A DNA stretch of 19,439 bases from assembly GCA_030747575.1 (NCBI GenBank), contig JASLKI010000009.1:1-19439 (forward strand), given 5' to 3'. Origin of the DNA: Verrucomicrobiota bacterium. Its GTDB lineage: Bacteria; Verrucomicrobiota; Verrucomicrobiia; Limisphaerales; UBA1096. Below the pieces are notes generated by a model. It saw only the letters and a list, made by a program, of their open reading frames with translations, ran no database searches and had not been told where the DNA came from. Shown piece after piece: positions 1 to 7,797 of this stretch (the first letter of the stretch is position 1; each line of letters begins with the position of its first letter). The position numbers were made by a program, and so were the translations under genes.

Positions 1-590
1 GCATCGCCATCAGCGGCACCGCCGTTGGCAACGTGTTCACCCTGCCGGAAGGCGCGAAACGCGACGGGCAAATTGCCCACGTAAAAAAGTGGATCGACAA
101 TGCCGTTCACATGGGCGCGCCGCACGTCCGAGTCTTTGCCGGTGGCACCAATGGCCGTTCGCTCAAGCAGGCACAATCGCTCTGCATCGAGGCGCTGGAG
201 GAGGTCGGCGAATACGCCGGCAAACGGGGCGTCTTTATCGGCATCGAAAACCACGGGGGTATCGTCGCCGAGGCCGACAGTCTTCTTGAAATCGTCCGCG
301 CGACCCAAAGTGAATGGGTGGGCATCAATCTCGACACCGGCAATTTCCACACCGATGACGTTTACAGCGACATCGCCCGCTGCGTGCCGCACGCCGTGAA
401 CGTGCAACTCAAGGTTCAAATCCAACCGCGCGGTGCGAAACGAAAAAGTGCTGCTGACGTCGGTCGACTCGTCAAGATTCTTCGCGATGGCGGCTATCAG
501 GGATTCGTCGTACTCGAGTACGAAGCGCAAGAGAACCCGTGGGTCGCCGTGCCCAAGTGGCTTGACAAACTCAAGGAAGCCATCGGTTGA
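1..590 (+). CDS. Sugar phosphate isomerase/epimerase, TIM-barrel (partial, 5' end missing)
   Basis: The reading frame is open from base 3 to the TGA at 588-590, so the gene begins before the window; the GTG at 33 is internal. The visible 195 or so residues look like the C-terminal two thirds of a xylose-isomerase-like TIM barrel (AP endonuclease family 2). Strand-end motifs include HVRVFAGG, a metal-ligand-type Glu in IGIENHGG, the Asp in INLDTGNF and the late Glu in VVLEYEA. The family usually has a His-x-Lys-Asp signature on a late strand. Here the equivalent stretch reads VQLKVQ, so that His appears to be Gln. Such enzymes interconvert sugars or inositol derivatives; the substrate cannot be read from this fragment. 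A debranching-enzyme gene follows 33 bases downstream on the same strand, so they may be co-transcribed. Family is fairly sure; specific activity is unknown. Confidence 0.8.
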   Translation, partial: IAISGTAVGNVFTLPEGAKRDGQIAHVKKWIDNAVHMGAPHVRVFAGGTNGRSLKQAQSLCIEALEEVGEYAGKRGVFIGIENHGGIVAEADSLLEIVRATQSEWVGINLDTGNFHTDDVYSDIARCVPHAVNVQLKVQIQPRGAKRKSAADVGRLVKILRDGGYQGFVVLEYEAQENPWVAVPKWLDKLKEAIG

Positions 591-623
591 TGTTGTCTCC
601 TACACGCCCTGGCCAAGCGAACC

Positions 624-3600
624 ATGAGCGAGGCTGATTTACGAGGAAAGCTCAACCCGACGCTGCAACCGGCGCCCGGCAGTCAGCACTTACGCTTTGT
701 TGGTGACACGATCCAATTCGAGTTGTCGCTGGCCCAGACCACTGTCGGCCCCCTCAAGGTGTGCCTCCGTACCACACTTGGCCAAGCGCGGGAGGTTCTG
801 CTGTCAATCATCGCCCCGGTCGAGTCCGGAAGCACACCGACCGACGAAGGCTGGCGTGACCTTGAGATGTCGCCCAACGACGGCGCTTGGCGCATCGATG
901 TGCCGCTAAATCAAGCCGGTTTTTTCAAGGCGACTGCCCATGTGCTCGACGCGTCCGGTTTCCACCACTGGGTTGAGGGCAGAAACGTCACGATCAGCGT
1001 CCACCCGGCGCACACCCGTTTTGGGAACACTATTTACTGCGCCTTCCCGCGCCTGTTCGGTCCGAACAAAATTACCAACCAACCGGCCACCGCACCACTC
1101 GATGAGTGTTTGGCCAAGCTCGAGGACGGCGGGTGGACGATCATCCCGCCAAGCGGAACGCTGCGCGACTTGACGGCCGAGTTGCCGCACATCCTTGGCC
1201 GCCTCAAATGCAAGTGGCTGCACCTGCTCCCCATCAACCCAGCGCCGACCAGTCCCGACACGCGCATGGGCCGTTATGGTAGCCCTTACGCTGCGCTCGA
1301 CCTCACGGCGATCGATTCGGCGCTGGTTGAGTTCGACCGCGAAACAACCGGTATCGACCAGTTCGTTGAGTTGGTCGATGAGACGCACCGACTCGGCGGC
1401 TACCTCATGCTCGACCTCGTCATCAACCACACCGGCTGGGGGAGTGTGCTGCAGGAAAATCACCCCGAATGGTTTTGCCGTCTGGACGATGGCAAGTTCG
1501 AAAGCCCCGGCGCTTGGGGCGTAATTTGGGAAGACCTCGTAGAGATCGACCCTAAGCCTGTTGAGCTTTGGAGACAGTTGGCGGAAGCGTTCCTGACGTG
1601 GTGCAGCCGTGGTGTCGATGGCTTCCGCTGCGACGCCGGCTACAAGGTACCGCTGGCGGTTTGGCACTATATCACCGCAAAAGTTCGTATGGAATTTCCT
1701 GACACTGTTTTTTTACTCGAGGGCCTCGGAGGCAGCTGGGACGACACCGAAACACGTCTCACCGAGTGCAGCATGCAATGGGCCTACTCGGAGCTGTTCC
1801 AGGAATTCTCCGGCAGCCAAGTCGCCGGTTATCTTGACCATGCGCTCAAGCAGGGCAGCCTAATTGGCCTGCTCGTTCATTACAGCGAAACGCACGACAA
1901 CAGTCGCTTGGCCGTAAAAGGCCGCGACTGGTCGCTGCTCCGAAACAGGCTCAGTGCGCTCACCAGCGTCAACGGCGCTTACGGCTTCACGTGCGGCGGC
2001 GAGTGGTTGGCCGAGCAAAAAATATACGTCCACGGATGCGCCGGCTTGAACTGGGGCGCGGACGAAAACATCGTCGCCGAACTCGCCGAGCTAAACGAGT
2101 TGCTCTCCACACACCCATGCTTCCGCGACGGGGCAAAACTCACCAGACTCAGCCCGCATGAGTCGCCTGTGTTCGCCCTGCTACGCGAATCCAAAAACGG
2201 CGATCACTTGCTCATCCTCGCGAACCTCGACTGCGACAAAGAAAACGCACTTGAGTTGGCCCTGCCGCCCGCTTGGCAACAACCAACCGACCTACTTGGC
2301 CAAGCGTCGACGAGCATCAACAGCATCCTCTCCCAGCGGGAATTGCCTGGGGAGAGTCAGGGAGTTCCGACTACAACAAGATTTCGCTTGGCCAACAGCG
2401 CCGTTCACTGTCTGCAACACAGCAAGCCCAAACCAACCGAGTCACCGATACCTGAACGCCTCGCGCAATGCGTTGAATCCGGCATTCATTCCGACGTTTA
2501 CCCAAGCGTCATCCGTTGGACTGTCTGCAGTGCAAACCGAGTCACGATGGTTCCGGTTCGGCACGACTTACTCATAGAGCATGATTCCCCGTTCCGTGTT
2601 TGTTTAAGCGATAATGAAAGACTTATTGATTCGATCAACCGACAAAGCCAATTCGTCAACGGCAGCCACTTCGCGCTTCTCGAATGCCTTTTTCAAAACG
2701 AGACATGGAATCTTGAGTTGATCGCTTACGACAAAAAAACTACCCGCATTTCATCGGTCATTGAGTTTCTCCCGGTCGAGCTGGACGTGGCTTCGCTCTT
2801 TTTTGATTTTGGATTACTGGACTGCAGGCAATTGCCGATGAGCCTACTTACGAACGGGCGGGGAGCCATGTCTAGAATGAGCGCGTGCCTGGGTGAATCA
2901 CAGTCCAAGTACGATTGTGTGCTGGCGGCAAACCTGAACCCTACCCTACCGGTGGATCGCTGGGTGATGGCCAAGCGGCTCCGCGTCTGGGTTGACGTGA
3001 ATGGTTTTCTGGCTGAACTGGACCGCACACGCATGATCTCATTTGCCGCGGGAGAGCGTGCTTTGTGGCAACTTGAAGTTCCGGCAGGCGAGGGGCGTTC
3101 CGTTCGGCTTAAAATTGCAGCAGAAATGCCTCGCGGACAAAACGCGATCCAGTTTCGGTTTGAGGCAGAGGGTATTGGGCAAGAGGACAAGGTGGAGGCA
3201 ACCCTTCGCTTAGACATTGAGGATCGAAGTTTTCATGAGGAAACGAAGCTCGACGCCGAAACCGAGAAGCATTTTCGTGAAGCGACCCGCCCGTTGACCA
3301 AGGGCGTTGGTTTCGAGTTCATTCCATCAAGTGAGCGTCGCTTGGTTGCCCTCGCAACTTGCGGCCGGTTTTTTGCCGAGGAAGAATGGTGCCGCGATAT
3401 CCCTCATCCAGTCGAAGCGTCTCGAGGCCAAGTTGGCAGCGGCGACGCCTTTAGCCCCGGATGGTTTCAACTGCCCATACAGTTTGGGCAATCGGCAGGG
3501 TTGCTGGTCTCAATCAACGAGCCGACTGAGCAAATGCTGGGGCAAGCGTATTGCCTAGATGAAATTGATTGTGATGACGACTGGGATGGCTTTGCTCAAG

Positions 3601-4790
3601 CGCTGAACTCTGCGATGAGTGCCTTCGTGGTGCAGCGTGGCGAGAGCAAGTCGATCATTGCTGGGTACCCCTGGTTCTTAGACTGGGGCCGCGACTCGCT
3701 GATTGCCGTTCGAGGCTTGATTGCCGCCGGGCGGCTGGATGATGCACGGGCCGTTGTCGGTTTGTTCGCGTCACATGAAAAGGCTGGCACGATTCCTAAC
3801 GCTATTTTCGGTGATAACGTCTCTAACCGCGAAACTTCCGACGCACCGCTTTGGCTGGCGTTGGCGATCGAGGAGTTGTCGGAAAAATTGGGTGAAGCTT
3901 TTTACACTCAAAAAGTGGGAGAGGGGAGTAGAACGTTCCTTTCCGTCGTCAAAAGCATCGGGGAAAGTTACATCGGCGGAACTCCCAAAGGCATACGGAT
4001 GGATGCTGAATCGTGCTTGGTTTTCAGCCCGGTGCATTTCACCTGGATGGACACCAATCATCCGGCCGGCACGCAGCGCGAGGGGTATCCGGTTGAAATT
4101 CAGGCGCTGTGGATCCGGCTACTTGCTCACTTGAGCAAGCTGGAACCAAGCGGTGAGTGGTCTTCGTGCTTGACCAAGGCCGAACAAAGTTTCGTCGATC
4201 TGTTTTGGTGCGATGAGCGCGGTTGGCTTGCCGACTGTCTTCTGGCCAAACAAGGGCAACCCGCCGCCGAGGCGACGACCGACGGGAACCTTCGCCCCAA
4301 CAGCCTGATCGCCGTCAGCTTGGGAGTCGTCAGTAACTTGATCGCCCGAGCCAACGTCGATGCGGCCACCCGACACTTGCTCGTTCCCGGTGCGGTGCGT
4401 TCGCTCGCTCCGCTGCCAGCGCAGACGCCGCACGAGGTCCGGCACGACGGCAAACTGCTCAACGACCCGGCAAATCCCTATTGGGGACACTACGAGGGCG
4501 ATGAGGATACGCGCCGCAAACCGGCCTACCACAACGGGACGGCCTGGACTTGGTTCCTGCCACAGTTTTGCGAGGCGCTCGTTCGCGCGTGGCCAAGCGA
4601 TCCCGGCGCTGTCGAGGCGGCCAGGGGCTACTTGGGAAGTGCCGCCGGGTTAATGAACGATGGCTGCCTTGGTCAGGTGCCGGAGATTCTAGACGGCGAC
4701 GCTCCGCACCTGCAACGGGGTTGCGATGCCCAAGCGTGGGGCGTGTCGGAAGCGCTCCGCGTGTGGCATCTGCTCGACGATCTTACTTAA
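624..4790 (+). CDS. Bifunctional glycogen debranching enzyme (GH13-like transferase + GH133 amylo-1,6-glucosidase)
   Basis: This 1388-residue protein should remove alpha-1,6 branches from glycogen in the cytoplasm. Residues about 1-130 are a beta-rich N-terminal domain. A GH13-type barrel follows with all four conserved regions: DLVINH at 264-269, GFRCDAGYKVP with putative nucleophile D337, LLEGLGG with putative acid/base E366, and ETHDN with D425. The C-terminal third is an amylo-alpha-1,6-glucosidase: GYPWFLDWGRDS from G1014, EGYPVEIQALW at 1153-1163, the AYHNGTAW segment, and DGDAPHLQRGCDAQAWG at 1357-1373. This order matches eukaryotic debranching enzyme, whereas many bacterial enzymes carry only one half. 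The middle (about 560-950) has no motif I recognise. The ATG at 624 has no Shine-Dalgarno; a copy of the dispersed CGCTTGGCC word lies just before it. The 3' end overlaps the convergent gene by 8 bases. Confidence 0.9.
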   Translation: MSEADLRGKLNPTLQPAPGSQHLRFVGDTIQFELSLAQTTVGPLKVCLRTTLGQAREVLLSIIAPVESGSTPTDEGWRDLEMSPNDGAWRIDVPLNQAGFFKATAHVLDASGFHHWVEGRNVTISVHPAHTRFGNTIYCAFPRLFGPNKITNQPATAPLDECLAKLEDGGWTIIPPSGTLRDLTAELPHILGRLKCKWLHLLPINPAPTSPDTRMGRYGSPYAALDLTAIDSALVEFDRETTGIDQFVELVDETHRLGGYLMLDLVINHTGWGSVLQENHPEWFCRLDDGKFESPGAWGVIWEDLVEIDPKPVELWRQLAEAFLTWCSRGVDGFRCDAGYKVPLAVWHYITAKVRMEFPDTVFLLEGLGGSWDDTETRLTECSMQWAYSELFQEFSGSQVAGYLDHALKQGSLIGLLVHYSETHDNSRLAVKGRDWSLLRNRLSALTSVNGAYGFTCGGEWLAEQKIYVHGCAGLNWGADENIVAELAELNELLSTHPCFRDGAKLTRLSPHESPVFALLRESKNGDHLLILANLDCDKENALELALPPAWQQPTDLLGQASTSINSILSQRELPGESQGVPTTTRFRLANSAVHCLQHSKPKPTESPIPERLAQCVESGIHSDVYPSVIRWTVCSANRVTMVPVRHDLLIEHDSPFRVCLSDNERLIDSINRQSQFVNGSHFALLECLFQNETWNLELIAYDKKTTRISSVIEFLPVELDVASLFFDFGLLDCRQLPMSLLTNGRGAMSRMSACLGESQSKYDCVLAANLNPTLPVDRWVMAKRLRVWVDVNGFLAELDRTRMISFAAGERALWQLEVPAGEGRSVRLKIAAEMPRGQNAIQFRFEAEGIGQEDKVEATLRLDIEDRSFHEETKLDAETEKHFREATRPLTKGVGFEFIPSSERRLVALATCGRFFAEEEWCRDIPHPVEASRGQVGSGDAFSPGWFQLPIQFGQSAGLLVSINEPTEQMLGQAYCLDEIDCDDDWDGFAQALNSAMSAFVVQRGESKSIIAGYPWFLDWGRDSLIAVRGLIAAGRLDDARAVVGLFASHEKAGTIPNAIFGDNVSNRETSDAPLWLALAIEELSEKLGEAFYTQKVGEGSRTFLSVVKSIGESYIGGTPKGIRMDAESCLVFSPVHFTWMDTNHPAGTQREGYPVEIQALWIRLLAHLSKLEPSGEWSSCLTKAEQSFVDLFWCDERGWLADCLLAKQGQPAAEATTDGNLRPNSLIAVSLGVVSNLIARANVDAATRHLLVPGAVRSLAPLPAQTPHEVRHDGKLLNDPANPYWGHYEGDEDTRRKPAYHNGTAWTWFLPQFCEALVRAWPSDPGAVEAARGYLGSAAGLMNDGCLGQVPEILDGDAPHLQRGCDAQAWGVSEALRVWHLLDDLT

Positions 4791-6249
4791 GTTTTTGCAA
4801 CTGGGCGACGCCGTAACGCTTGACGATGCGTTGATTGGCTTCGTCCAGTTGATCGGCGTCTAGGATGATTTTTTGAACGGAGCTTCCTTTGTTGAACTGG
4901 AAGACGTGAAAGCCGTTCTGCGGGTTTTCGAGCGCACCAACCAGGTCGACCAGTTTCGAGATTTGTCTGCCGTTCGCCCGGTCGAGGACAAGGTTTTGAG
5001 TGTTCCGTTCCTGATAGCCGATGTTGTAGCTATCCGGCAATACTAGCGACAAAACCACCAGGGACGGCTGGTCTTTTTTGGCTTTCTGTTTATTGTAGTA
5101 AACCAGACGGAAAGGGGCGGTTCGCTGCCAGTTAGAACCCCAACTGCTTAAGAATTCAGCCGAGAGCGGCACGAACACCAACCCACCGGCGATCACGTAG
5201 GTGGGCTCCTTGCCGACGGGGCCGTCAATGATGAGGTTTTTTGTGAAATCAGCCTTCGGCAGGACGTAATCGATTTCCTGTTTATCGCCGTCCCTCCAGA
5301 TTTTGAGTTTAACAATATCGCCCGCCCATTTTTTACGGCAGGCAAGGTGTTCCATGATGACATGACCATAATCGGGATCAAGGTAATCCCCCTGTACGTC
5401 GATCGGGTAGCCGTCAATCTCGAGAATAATATCGTGCAGCTTGAGCGGCGACTTGGCTCCCGGGCGGGTTGACGGCTTGATGAGCAGCACGCCGCCGGCC
5501 TGGCCACTGAACTCAAAATATTTTGTCGTGGCAGGGTTTGATGCCGGCTGCCAAATGAAGTCGAAAAAACCAAGACCCCGATAGTCGTCGGAGGTGCGTT
5601 CCTCGAGAATGGAGGTGATGAACGGGGTGGGGATCACCGAGCACGTGCTGCCGGATTTACTGGCCACAAGGCCGACGACGCGACCGCCCGACACCATGAG
5701 CTCACCTCTGCCGGCGCCCTCCATTTCCGAGCTGGCTTTCATCTCGATGCGTGGTGCTTGGTTGAAATTGGCGTCCGCCACGCTGAATCGACTGAACTCC
5801 GCCGCGCGCCGCTCAATGTTCCCGCCGCGCCAACGCACAATCTGAAGGTTTTTCTTCAGTTCGTTTGCCTGAGCGAAACGCACCGGCGCCAATCCCGCCC
5901 AAAATGCAGGGTCGCTGACGCCGACGACGGCGAGGTTTGCCTGGTAATCAACCCACTCGACGCTGCCGTTGTACCATTTGCCGCGACCGCCTTTTTGCAA
6001 TCGAACCAATGTGCGGTTGGCCAAGCCCTGGGCGGTTGTCAGTATTTCGTTGCCCTTGATGACGGTTCCAAGTTTGCCTGCGGTTTGCGCCCGCTTATCC
6101 CACGGGATACGGAAGTTGAAGTTATTACGCGTGATGTCAAAAGTAACGATGCTCGCCTGCCAGTCTGTCTCGGGGGCGTCCTGGCTGAAAACAGCGGAGG
6201 TCGTGAGGAGGATGCAGGAGGTTAAAATTAGTGGAGTTTTAATTTTCAT
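4783..6249 (-). CDS. Deg/HtrA-like pseudoprotease with PDZ domains, exported
   Basis: The 488-residue product begins with a signal peptide (MKIKTPLILTSCILLTTSAV, cleavage likely near residue 22). It then shows the trypsin-like Deg fold without catalytic residues. Aligned by eye with its upstream neighbour, the active-site His is Gln (TTAQ74), the Asp is Asn (AN105LAVV) and the nucleophile segment GNSGGP has become GAGRGE, putting Gly near 180 in place of Ser. A PDZ domain follows (about 220-330). A second PDZ-like C-terminal domain (about 335-485) contains the AGGLVFVPLS motif seen in plant Deg2/Deg9-type proteins. Its ATG overlaps the stop of the active protease gene as ATGA, so the two are probably translated in coupled fashion. 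Likely roles are a regulatory or scaffold subunit of a Deg oligomer, or a periplasmic peptide-binding chaperone; both are inference. Confidence 0.82.
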   Translation of the reverse strand: MKIKTPLILTSCILLTTSAVFSQDAPETDWQASIVTFDITRNNFNFRIPWDKRAQTAGKLGTVIKGNEILTTAQGLANRTLVRLQKGGRGKWYNGSVEWVDYQANLAVVGVSDPAFWAGLAPVRFAQANELKKNLQIVRWRGGNIERRAAEFSRFSVADANFNQAPRIEMKASSEMEGAGRGELMVSGGRVVGLVASKSGSTCSVIPTPFITSILEERTSDDYRGLGFFDFIWQPASNPATTKYFEFSGQAGGVLLIKPSTRPGAKSPLKLHDIILEIDGYPIDVQGDYLDPDYGHVIMEHLACRKKWAGDIVKLKIWRDGDKQEIDYVLPKADFTKNLIIDGPVGKEPTYVIAGGLVFVPLSAEFLSSWGSNWQRTAPFRLVYYNKQKAKKDQPSLVVLSLVLPDSYNIGYQERNTQNLVLDRANGRQISKLVDLVGALENPQNGFHVFQFNKGSSVQKIILDADQLDEANQRIVKRYGVAQLQKLK

Positions 6250-7691
6250 AGGCGGCGATCGGTCTGGATGCCGTAGGTTGAGAGAATTTCGGGGTTGGCC
6301 AGTTCAGCCTGGGTGTTGTCCAAACACTCCACGGTGCCCGAGATAAACTGAATTATGTGCTGCGGCTTTGTGTTTCCCTCGAAAGCAGCGATCACATCCT
6401 CGAGGGTTTCGATGCGTTTGCCGTTTATCGTGTCGATCATCGCCCGACTGGCCAGGCGCATGTCTGCGTTTACCGGGTGCGCGAGGGTTGTGGCAAGGAC
6501 AACTGGCTCCTTGCGAACCTTAGACGGCGTCTCGTTGAGCCGATAGTATAGCTCGTAAATCATCTCCGAATTCGCAACGCCGCGCCAGTTGCGCCCGAAG
6601 GTTTTCACGTAATCGAGCGTAAGCGGCGTAAAGACCAGTCCGGCGAAAACAAAGTATCGGGGCGGGGCGTCATACAGATTGCCGATGTTGATGTCATCGT
6701 CGCGCACTTCCATTGGCACCGCAACATCGATCTCTTTGTTGTCACGCCATATCTTCAGCTTAAGTTTCTCACCTTTCTGTGGCACCTGAAATGCGGTGGT
6801 GCAGTAGACGCGATTGCCTTCCAGTAGGATCGTGCCGTCGCTGCCAACGGCATGTTCCCCGACCGCGAGGATGACGTCGTCCTTTTTCAGGAGACCCGCC
6901 TTCTCAGTGTAATGGGCGAGGCTGTCAATCCTCGCGCCGTCGCCGGTGACCGGTAGGCCGAGATAACGGCGATACGCCGGGTTTTCGAGGGAAACAATCC
7001 GGACACCGGCCTTGGGGAAGCCGTCATATTTGCCGTCGCTTACGTCCTCGAGAAAATGACTAATCACGGCCGGCGGAATGAAGAAACCGGTGTTCTCCAG
7101 TCCCGGAGTGCCCATGAAGGCGATTCCCACCACCTCGTCGCCCTGAAAAACCGGTCCACCGCTGTTGCCGGGGTTGATGGCGGCATCCGTCTGCACAGAC
7201 AGGAACGCTCTGTTGCCGATGTGCACGTAATTCTGCATCTCAATACGGGAGACAACACCCCGAGTATAGCTGATCTGTTTGCCTCCGGCCGGGTAACCGC
7301 ACGTCACCACTGTGGACTGAACTTTAGGTAGCCCGCCAAAAGGAAGAGGTTTGAGTCCGTCAAAAAAACCGGGAGTTTCCACCTTGAGCACAGCCAGGTC
7401 GCATTCGTGGGAGATGTATTCAACACGGGCAATCCATGGTCGAGGATCCTGAAACCGACGCAAAACAATCTGCTTGGCCCAACTGACAACGTGGGCGTTG
7501 GTCATGACGCGATCACCGTCGATTACAAATCCGGTGCCGCTGGAGCCGGCCACTGGGTTGTTTCGCCACGGCGCATCCCAAATCGGAGTTTGGCTGTACA
7601 CCAACACCTGAACGACAGAGCGCCCCATGTCCGCCGCCGAGGTTAAGGCAGTCAGGAAGGAAAAAAACAGGGTCGAGAAGAGGATTCTCAC
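6246..7691 (-). CDS. Deg/HtrA-like serine protease with PDZ domains, exported
   Basis: I place the start at GTG 7691, giving 481 residues. It opens directly with a signal peptide (VRILFSTLFFSFLTALTSA, then ADMG). The open frame extends up to a TTG at 7787, but that stretch contains the intrinsic terminator of the preceding gene, so the longer start is unlikely. The chymotrypsin-fold domain carries an intact triad: H67 in TNAHV, D98 in CDLAVLKV and S177 in GNSGGP. A PDZ domain (about 235-350) and a C-terminal PDZ-like domain with FAGLVFTPLT follow, the arrangement known from plant Deg2/Deg9 proteases. It should degrade or process misfolded envelope proteins in the periplasm. Its stop codon overlaps the start of a triad-less paralogue (ATGA), so the two proteins probably work together. 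No convincing promoter is visible; a lone TTGACC lies at 7721-7726. Confidence 0.88.
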   Translation of the reverse strand: MRILFSTLFFSFLTALTSAADMGRSVVQVLVYSQTPIWDAPWRNNPVAGSSGTGFVIDGDRVMTNAHVVSWAKQIVLRRFQDPRPWIARVEYISHECDLAVLKVETPGFFDGLKPLPFGGLPKVQSTVVTCGYPAGGKQISYTRGVVSRIEMQNYVHIGNRAFLSVQTDAAINPGNSGGPVFQGDEVVGIAFMGTPGLENTGFFIPPAVISHFLEDVSDGKYDGFPKAGVRIVSLENPAYRRYLGLPVTGDGARIDSLAHYTEKAGLLKKDDVILAVGEHAVGSDGTILLEGNRVYCTTAFQVPQKGEKLKLKIWRDNKEIDVAVPMEVRDDDINIGNLYDAPPRYFVFAGLVFTPLTLDYVKTFGRNWRGVANSEMIYELYYRLNETPSKVRKEPVVLATTLAHPVNADMRLASRAMIDTINGKRIETLEDVIAAFEGNTKPQHIIQFISGTVECLDNTQAELANPEILSTYGIQTDRRL

Positions 7692-7730
7692 GCGGGAAAA
7701 CTGCTGGCCAACCCGCAGACGGTCAAGGGG

Positions 7731-7763
7731 AAAGAAAAACGCCCGGCGCGGGACCGGGCGTTT
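7731..7763 (-). terminator. Intrinsic terminator of ppdK
   Basis: On the minus strand a perfect 10-bp stem (AAACGCCCGG at 7763-7754 pairing with CCGGGCGTTT at 7746-7737) encloses a 7-base loop. It is followed by TTTTTCTTT at 7739-7731. It sits 35 bases after the ppdK stop and before the Deg protease start, so it ends the ppdK transcript. It also argues against the upstream TTG start of the protease gene. Confidence 0.85.
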
Positions 7764-7797
7764 GTGGAATGTTTTGCACTTGGGCAACCGCTTGGCA

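Noticed and set aside
906..1667. 253-codon open frame on the minus strand inside the debranching enzyme gene
   Set aside because: It is antisense to the conserved GH13 region, its product has no recognisable motif, and long antisense frames are common in GC-rich genes.
4785..4792. ACTTAAGT palindrome at the convergent gene ends
   Set aside because: It is only 8 bases and arises from the overlapping stop codons; there is no stem long enough for a terminator.
7692..7787. TTG 7787 as the start of the Deg protease
   Set aside because: The terminator stem-loop and T-tract lie inside the extension, and the signal peptide begins at GTG 7691.
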